Assembly: GCF_000149955.1 (NCBI RefSeq)
Contig: NC_030993.1
Span: 3,491,453 to 3,555,452, forward strand
Source: Fusarium oxysporum f. sp. lycopersici 4287
Lineage: Eukaryota > Ascomycota > Sordariomycetes > Hypocreales > Nectriaceae
DNA: 64,000 bases
Reading direction: 5' to 3'
Shown here one piece after another: positions 58,769-64,000 of this stretch (position 1 is the stretch's first letter; each line of letters opens with the position of its first letter). Below the pieces are notes generated by a model that was given only the letters and a program-made list of their open reading frames with translations, searched no databases and was not told the origin of the DNA. The position numbers were made by a program, and so were the translations under genes.

Positions 58769-60142
58769 ATGGCGCAAGAAGCAAATGAACACGAAGGGCC
58801 TCTTCAGGCAGATGTGCGCTTTCTAAGAGTCCGAAAAGTGACTGTTTGCTGATTCTGCTAGGATGCTGCGTCTTTGAGCCATGATTCTGCATTGGCTGCC
58901 TCGTATGTGGCTTGATGTCGCCTGACAGATTTGCACTGATCTGTTTTCTAGTCATGAGTCGGGAAGTTATCTTACTTCTCTCAACTCCAGCGTCTTGAAC
59001 TACAAGTATGTATCATTACATGAATACGTTCTCATCTAACCGTTTACTTACAGATACGAAGTATAGCTTCAAGAGACTGCTTAGATAATTATCTTGACTG
59101 ACCAATCTTAGAATGGACGGCGATACCATGCGTTCCGCGAAGGCGCATACCTAGTGGTAAGAAGCAAACTGTCTCACCGCAACCTTAAGCTCACATTTTG
59201 TAGCCCAACGATGATGAGGAACAAGACAGAATGGATCTAGGCCATCACATCTACCGTCTTGTCCTCGGCGGCGATCTCTTTCTCGCGCCTATTGGCGATA
59301 AAGTCAAGCGAGTCCTTGACCTCGGCACAGGAACAGGTATCTGGGCCATGGATTTCGCCGAGTACGCATTCTCTCAACCTTCACCGACCATCACTCACAG
59401 AATTCCAGCGAATATCCTCAAGCCGAAGTCCTTGGCACCGATTTAAGTCCCATCCAACCTCCATGGTACTCCCCCCCCTCCCAAACTGTCTTCTCTAACA
59501 CCCCTAGGACCCCACCGAACTGCCTCTTCGAAGTCGATGATTTCGAATCAGACTGGCTCTTCCGCCAACCCTTCGACTTCATTCACGCGCGCGAACTAGA
59601 AGGCTGTATCAGCAACAACGCCCAATTCTTCACCCGCGCTCTGCAGAGTTTAGCACCCGGTGGATATCTTGAAATGCAAGCTGTTCACTCAGAGTTCAAA
59701 TCCGATGATAACACGAAAGATAAAGCTGAGAATGCGCTGCTTTGGATGAAGACTATGGTTGAGGGGTCCTCAAAGTTTGGAAAGCCGTTGAATGTGGCGC
59801 CGGAGTGGAAGAAGCAGATGGAAGAGGCTGGGTTTGTGGATGTTGAGCAGAAGATCCTTAAGGTAAGGAGTTTCCTTGATAGTGAGATTTTTGCTAATGG
59901 AGTGAAAGGTACCGATTGGATCTTGGCCTAAGGATCCGAAGCTTAAAGAGATCGGAAAGTTTCAATCTGTGCAGGAAGCGCAGGTCATCACGTCGTATAC
60001 TCCTGGCATCTTCTCGCGTATTCTTGGTTGGAGTGATGAGGAGATTCAGGTATTCATGGCAAAGGTGAAGAAAGATCTTTCTGATCCGAGTATTCATCTT
60101 TATCTTCCGGTTTATTTAATCTGGGGAAGGAAACCGGAATGA
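58769..60142 (+). CDS. LaeA-like SAM-dependent methyltransferase, nine exons
   Basis: Exons are 58769-58813, 58862-58902, 58952-59005, 59054-59060, 59112-59156, 59204-59361, 59409-59465, 59508-59862 and 59909-60142, which sum to 331 residues, the usual family length. The N-terminal SSVLNYKYENGRRYHAF and PNDDEEQDRMDLGHHIYRL are the family's hallmarks; VLDLGTGTGIWAMDFAD is motif I for SAM binding and GTDLSPIQPPW follows. Exon 4 is only 7 nt (ATACGAA) and is needed to make K-Y-E. All introns are 42-51 bp. Relatives include LaeA, a regulator of secondary metabolism, and many paralogues with unknown targets; this one looks like a paralogue, not LaeA itself (inference). Confidence 0.92.
59054..59060 (+). 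other. 7-nt microexon in the LaeA-like gene
   Basis: TTACAG|ATACGAA|GTATAG: seven bases between an acceptor and a donor. They complete AA|A TAC GAA, joining NY-KYE to NGRRYHAF in phase. Confidence 0.82.
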
Positions 60143-60315
60143 TGAGCTGTGCTTGAACAAGATACGTTAAAGACTAGGGAAAAGTCGAAGCGGATGACAT
60201 GATGGATCATTGTTCCTAGGTTAAATATAACGTTGGATTTATAATTAAGGGACTGATACACGTCCGCCTATTAGCCGCCTCACAGCAACCATTGTAGTAA
60301 GGCCAGCGCCTTGAC
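60143..60315. other. Short intergenic
   Basis: Convergent 3' ends of the LaeA-like gene and the NLR gene. Nothing else is seen. Confidence 0.5.
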
Positions 60316-61420
60316 TTAAATGTCCTCGGCCTTCTCATACAGGCCTTGCGCATGGTATATACCGGCAAGATTGCCCCTGCTCCAGATTATATCCAGATGC
60401 CTCTCCCCTAAAAGTTCTTGTCGTAGCGCTAACACCCTGATGAGGATCTGCTCGGCCTCCTTATACCGGCTCTGCTCACGATATGTTATCGCGAGGTTAC
60501 CCATACTCCGAATTGTATCCGGATGCCTCTCACCTAAGACCTCCTGCTGTAGCACTAATACTTTGATAGACATCTGCTCGGCCTCCTTATACCGGCCCAG
60601 CCCACGACATATCGTCGCGACTATCCCCATGCTCCGCATCGTATCTGGATGCGTCTCCCCTAAGACCTCCTGCTGTAGCGCTAATACTTTGACAGACATC
60701 TTCTCGGCCTCATTATACCGGCCCTGCTCGCGGTATGTCGTCGCGAGTTCCGCCCTGCTCCAAATCGTATCCGGATGCTTGTCACCCAGAACCTCCTGTC
60801 GCAGCGCTAGCACCTTAAGTTGGATTTGCTCAGTCTCCGCATACCGGCTCTGCTCACGGTATATCATCGCGAGTTCCGCCATGCTCCAGATCGTGTCCGG
60901 ATGCTTATCACCTAGAACCTCTTCCTGCAGCGCCCGTACCCTGATATGGATTTCTTCGGCCTTCTTTCGCCGTAGCTGCATACTTCAGAAGGGTCAGTAA
61001 AAGTTTCAGGGACCCACAGATAACACTCTTACATGTAAAAGTGGCATACCCTGCTCGTCATGATCACGCAGGCTTGCTTTGCCCTCCTGTAGCATGGTCA
61101 TGAACTCCTGATAGCGGCCGTGCTCACGGTATGTCCAAGCGAGGCTTGCCATGCTCCATATCGTGTGCGGATGCCTCTCCCCTAGAACTTCTTGCCGTAG
61201 TTCTAATACCTTAATAAAAGTCTCCTCAGCTTCGTGGTACCGGCCTTGCCGAAGTTGCGTCCCTGCGAGGCTCGCCATGCTCCGGATTGTTTGCTCATGC
61301 TTCTCCCCTAGAATCTCCTGTCGCAATTCCAGTGCCCGCTTATCGACTGCTTCTCTCTCTCTCCATCTTCCACGATCATACAGATAGCTCGATAGTCGAG
61401 TCAGAAGATCAGATGCCTCC
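60316..61420 (-). repeat. TPR-encoding 126-bp repeat array
   Basis: The word ATCCGGATGC or a close variant recurs at 60391, 60517, 60643, 60769 and 60895, exactly 126 bp apart, and again at 61165 and 61291 on the other side of the intron. Each unit encodes 42 residues with GERHPDTIRSMGNLA-like and YREQ-RY-EAE cores. Units are similar at DNA level, which points to gain, loss or conversion of units. Confidence 0.9.
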
Positions 61421-63527
61421 ACTTCCTTCCCACAAGCTTTCACCCAATCACATACCAGCACCACATGCCTCGCATACTTTTCACATAGTGCCCACGTCTC
61501 TCGCTTAGATTTAGGAAAGAGGTTTGTCATGACCTGTAGAGCACCATTCGAGAAGTATACGTCATCTACATCCTCCCACCTACCCCTCCGGGTCTCATGC
61601 TGCTTCTCGGAAGATATCCTCATCTTATCCCAAAGTCTTGACTTTGGTCTCGTCCTCTTCCTTTCTGAGGCCCTCTTCATGTTGAGGCTATACCTAGCAG
61701 CCTCCTGCACAAGCTTGTGCATCTCAAATATCTGCTCGCCCGCTTCTGTCCTACGTGCGCCGAGGAAAGAGAACTCCTTGAGTCGAACTATAGCCTTATC
61801 CAACTCCTGCTCCATCGTAGACCATCTTTCATCTGGCCTTCTCGATCCAAACTTAGCAGCTGCCGCGATTATCTCGAACGGGATATTCTGGTTGTCAAGA
61901 TACGCAAGGATATGCAGCACCTTGTATGCTGTCTCGTTCTCCTGCCGAATTTGCTCAATTGAGATGTTCCACGTTTCAAGGATGCTATTAGGAACCTCAG
62001 CTCGTCGGTGTCTGTCGAATTCCACCTCGTTCAGGATACGCCACCGCTTCTTGCCTTCCGCCAGTTTTGACATGTACTCCTTGGTCGGTGTTAATGTCCT
62101 CCGCATGTATGCTCCGGCTTGAGAGATTGCCAGGGGGAGGCAGTGAAGCTCCTCGAGTAGTGCCCTAGTATATGTGGCTTCTTGGGGCCATGCCTTCTCA
62201 TTTCTCGCTATCTCGAGGAGTACTGCCGCTTCATTAACGGTCATCTCGGCTACTTGGATCCCTCGCCTCGGACCAACGAGTGTGCCCGCAATCCGCTTAT
62301 CACGACTGATCCAAAGGACCGTCCCTGTAGAGCCTTGTGGGATATATTTTAACAGGCTTGTCGCCTTCTGAGCCGTAGTTGGCCCCACATTGACACCAAA
62401 GAGAGCCAGGTCGTCAGAGTTGTCAATTATGAGCAGCCATCGCGGCTCTGCCTCAATGCGATCACGGACTGTCACTAGCAACTCTTCGCCATTGAGCTTC
62501 CTATCTAAGCCTAGCTTCCGGGCAACCACCTTATAGTCTTGTGTGAAGGTTGTCTCGTTATCAGCGTGGACCCAAAAGACGGAGCAGGAGGGGTCGTCGC
62601 ATCGACGATACGCGTATTCGAGCGCGATCTGGGTCTTGCTGCTCTTATTAGTAGGGGGATTTCAAAACGATAGGCGCTACAAATGATTGCGCGGTGATAA
62701 GGGGTGACTTACCCAGACCCACCAAGGCCCCAGAGCGCGGCGCTGTGGTACCCTGGCGTCAGTGGCAGGAGCATGTCGAGCTCTGCAAAGAGTTTTGGGC
62801 GGAGGACAATGTCTTCGTTGCGAGGGAAAGGAAGGACGCGGCAGGGCCGAGGATCGGTGCTACTGCTGAGTGCTTCTAGTCTACTAATTGCTGTCTCTCG
62901 AAAGAGGCTATCTGTCTCTTGCGCAGCCTTTGGCAACGCCTGCAGGCTTGGCTCTTCTCTAACTTCTTCAATCCCGATCTCTACCATCCGCTTGTAGGAT
63001 TCCTGTGTTGGGAAGATGGCCTCCAAACCGTCAAGAAGTTTCTGTATATCATCAATCAACTGGTTAAGAGACTTCTGCTTGTAGAGCGCCCAGGATATCT
63101 TCTTCGTTAGACTCGTGGTCATCTGCTTATGATCGCGTATAGTGTTTCGCAGTTCCTCGGCGCCCTGTTTGGTGTTCGTATTTGGGTAGAATAAAGCCAC
63201 CCCCTCTTCTCCTGCGACAAATTTGAAATTTGATGACTCTGTATATGCCCTTCCAAATAGGTTGAAGAGTTGCTCCAACGTGTTCTTCGCTGTGCGGACT
63301 TGATCGTCGTTGGAGTTCACGTCGGTGAATTTGCCGTCATTGTTGATCTTTACGGCATCTCCCCAACGAGAGAGACGCAGGCGAGCAATGTCAAGTTTAA
63401 TTTGGCAAGTCTGGTAGTCAGTTCCGAAATTCCGTCCCAACTGGATGTATTCGAAGCAGTCAACCACGTTATTGAAGAGTGCCGCAACGCTCAGCGCGCC
63501 AGCAACAACGCCGAATATCTCAGCCAT
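60316..63527 (-). CDS. NLR protein: HeLo, NB-ARC, TPR repeats
   Basis: Three minus-strand exons (62713-63527, 61033-62638, 60316-60975) with introns of 74 and 57 bp give 1026 residues. Residues 1-~210 are a HeLo (HET-S N-terminal type) domain beginning MAEIFGVVAGALSVAALFNN. The P-loop GLGGSGKTQIALEYAYRR is completed only with the acceptor at 62639. RWLLIIDNSDDLALF is Walker B and LPLAISQAGAYMRR is the GLPL motif of NB-ARC. The C-terminus has seven or more 42-residue TPR units of the kinesin-light-chain type (ALRQEVLGDKHPDTIWSMAE). Such proteins sense non-self and trigger heterokaryon-type cell death at the plasma membrane through the HeLo domain. All key motifs are intact, so it looks functional. 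Confidence 0.93.
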
Positions 63528-64000
63528 GATATAGTACAGCAGATGGAATCACCGGGTATTTGTGGTTAAGTTATAGGTCGGGAGCCCATGGACCTTCTGT
63601 GAAGAAAATACGGATGAGCCGCAAGGTGAATATATCTGATTTCCACGTCTACCCCGCATTGCCTTCGCCTAACCCTGCTGCCTGAGGGCTAGCAGCCTCC
63701 GCTGGTAATACAACGTAGGTGGCGTGACGCCCGCATTCAAGACTTTTGCGGGGACGTACGAAAACGGGTCTAGGGCGATTGACCAGAATGAGTAGATATT
63801 GCGTTTTGAGCCGGACGTGAAGAACGTCTTCTAGGCAGGCACTCTCGTCGAGTAGGAAGACGGTAATGCTTGAGGACGTATAAGCAACTGTTCTCAATGA
63901 TGTTTGGGTAGCCAAAGTCAGTGTTCGAGAATAACCCGCCAGTTTATTGGGTAGTCCTCCCCCTCTAATCTGGCTACATCACTATGGCAGCTCCAGTTTC
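63528..64000. other. NLR upstream region to window end
   Basis: Likely promoter of the NLR gene. An 88-codon frame at 63649-63915 (minus) has no similarity and is not called a gene. Confidence 0.45.

Noticed and set aside
63649..63915. 88-codon frame near the window end
   Set aside because: No family, and it lies in the probable NLR promoter.

Overview
The window is nuclear DNA of a filamentous ascomycete, most likely a Fusarium-type Sordariomycete (inference). The evidence is genes split by many 42-75 bp GT-AG introns with CTAAC-like branch sites, a tRNA with an anticodon-loop intron, fungus-only families (Zn2Cys6 regulators, fungal rhodopsin-like membrane protein, LaeA-like methyltransferase, HeLo NLR) and decayed copies whose stop codons look like C-to-T/G-to-A changes. 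All exon structures were assembled by hand from splice signals, reading phase and family motifs; none has transcript support here.

Layout. 1-25 kb: the 3' end of an MFS sugar transporter, a KHA1-type K+/H+ antiporter, three small lineage-type genes (coiled coil, small hydrophilic protein, zinc finger with an in-frame TAG), a PTR2 peptide transporter, about 4.8 kb without a recognisable gene, a rhodopsin-like membrane protein, an intron-containing tRNA-Glu(CTC), a nucleotidyltransferase-fold protein and another coiled-coil gene. 25-42 kb: a P450, an intracellular GH127, a regulator with two C2H2 fingers plus Zn2Cys6, a kinase cut by a run of N, decayed AT-rich DNA with a pseudogene, a crotonase, an intracellular clan GH-A hydrolase and an MFS sugar transporter. 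42-50 kb: a large F-box protein, a GNAT acetyltransferase, a small methyltransferase and a Zn2Cys6 regulator. 50-64 kb: a complete hAT transposon with 8-bp target duplication, a small conserved fungal gene directly beside it, a GPI-type protein, a degraded pseudogene, a nine-exon LaeA-like methyltransferase and a HeLo/NB-ARC/TPR NLR.

How the genes may work together. The best candidate for an undescribed system is 27.0-41.6 kb: a GH127 beta-L-arabinofuranosidase-like enzyme, a clan GH-A hydrolase and a sugar transporter, with a dual-zinc-finger regulator between them. Both hydrolases lack signal peptides, which suggests import of an oligosaccharide followed by hydrolysis inside the cell, a fungal analogue of a polysaccharide utilisation locus. 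Four exact copies of the 11-mer TCCCACCGGAG (or its complement) lie only in the promoters of these genes. Other notable items are two microexons (3 nt in a Zn2Cys6 gene, 7 nt in the LaeA-like gene), a GC-AG intron, and a zinc-finger gene whose frame continues 76 codons past a TAG.
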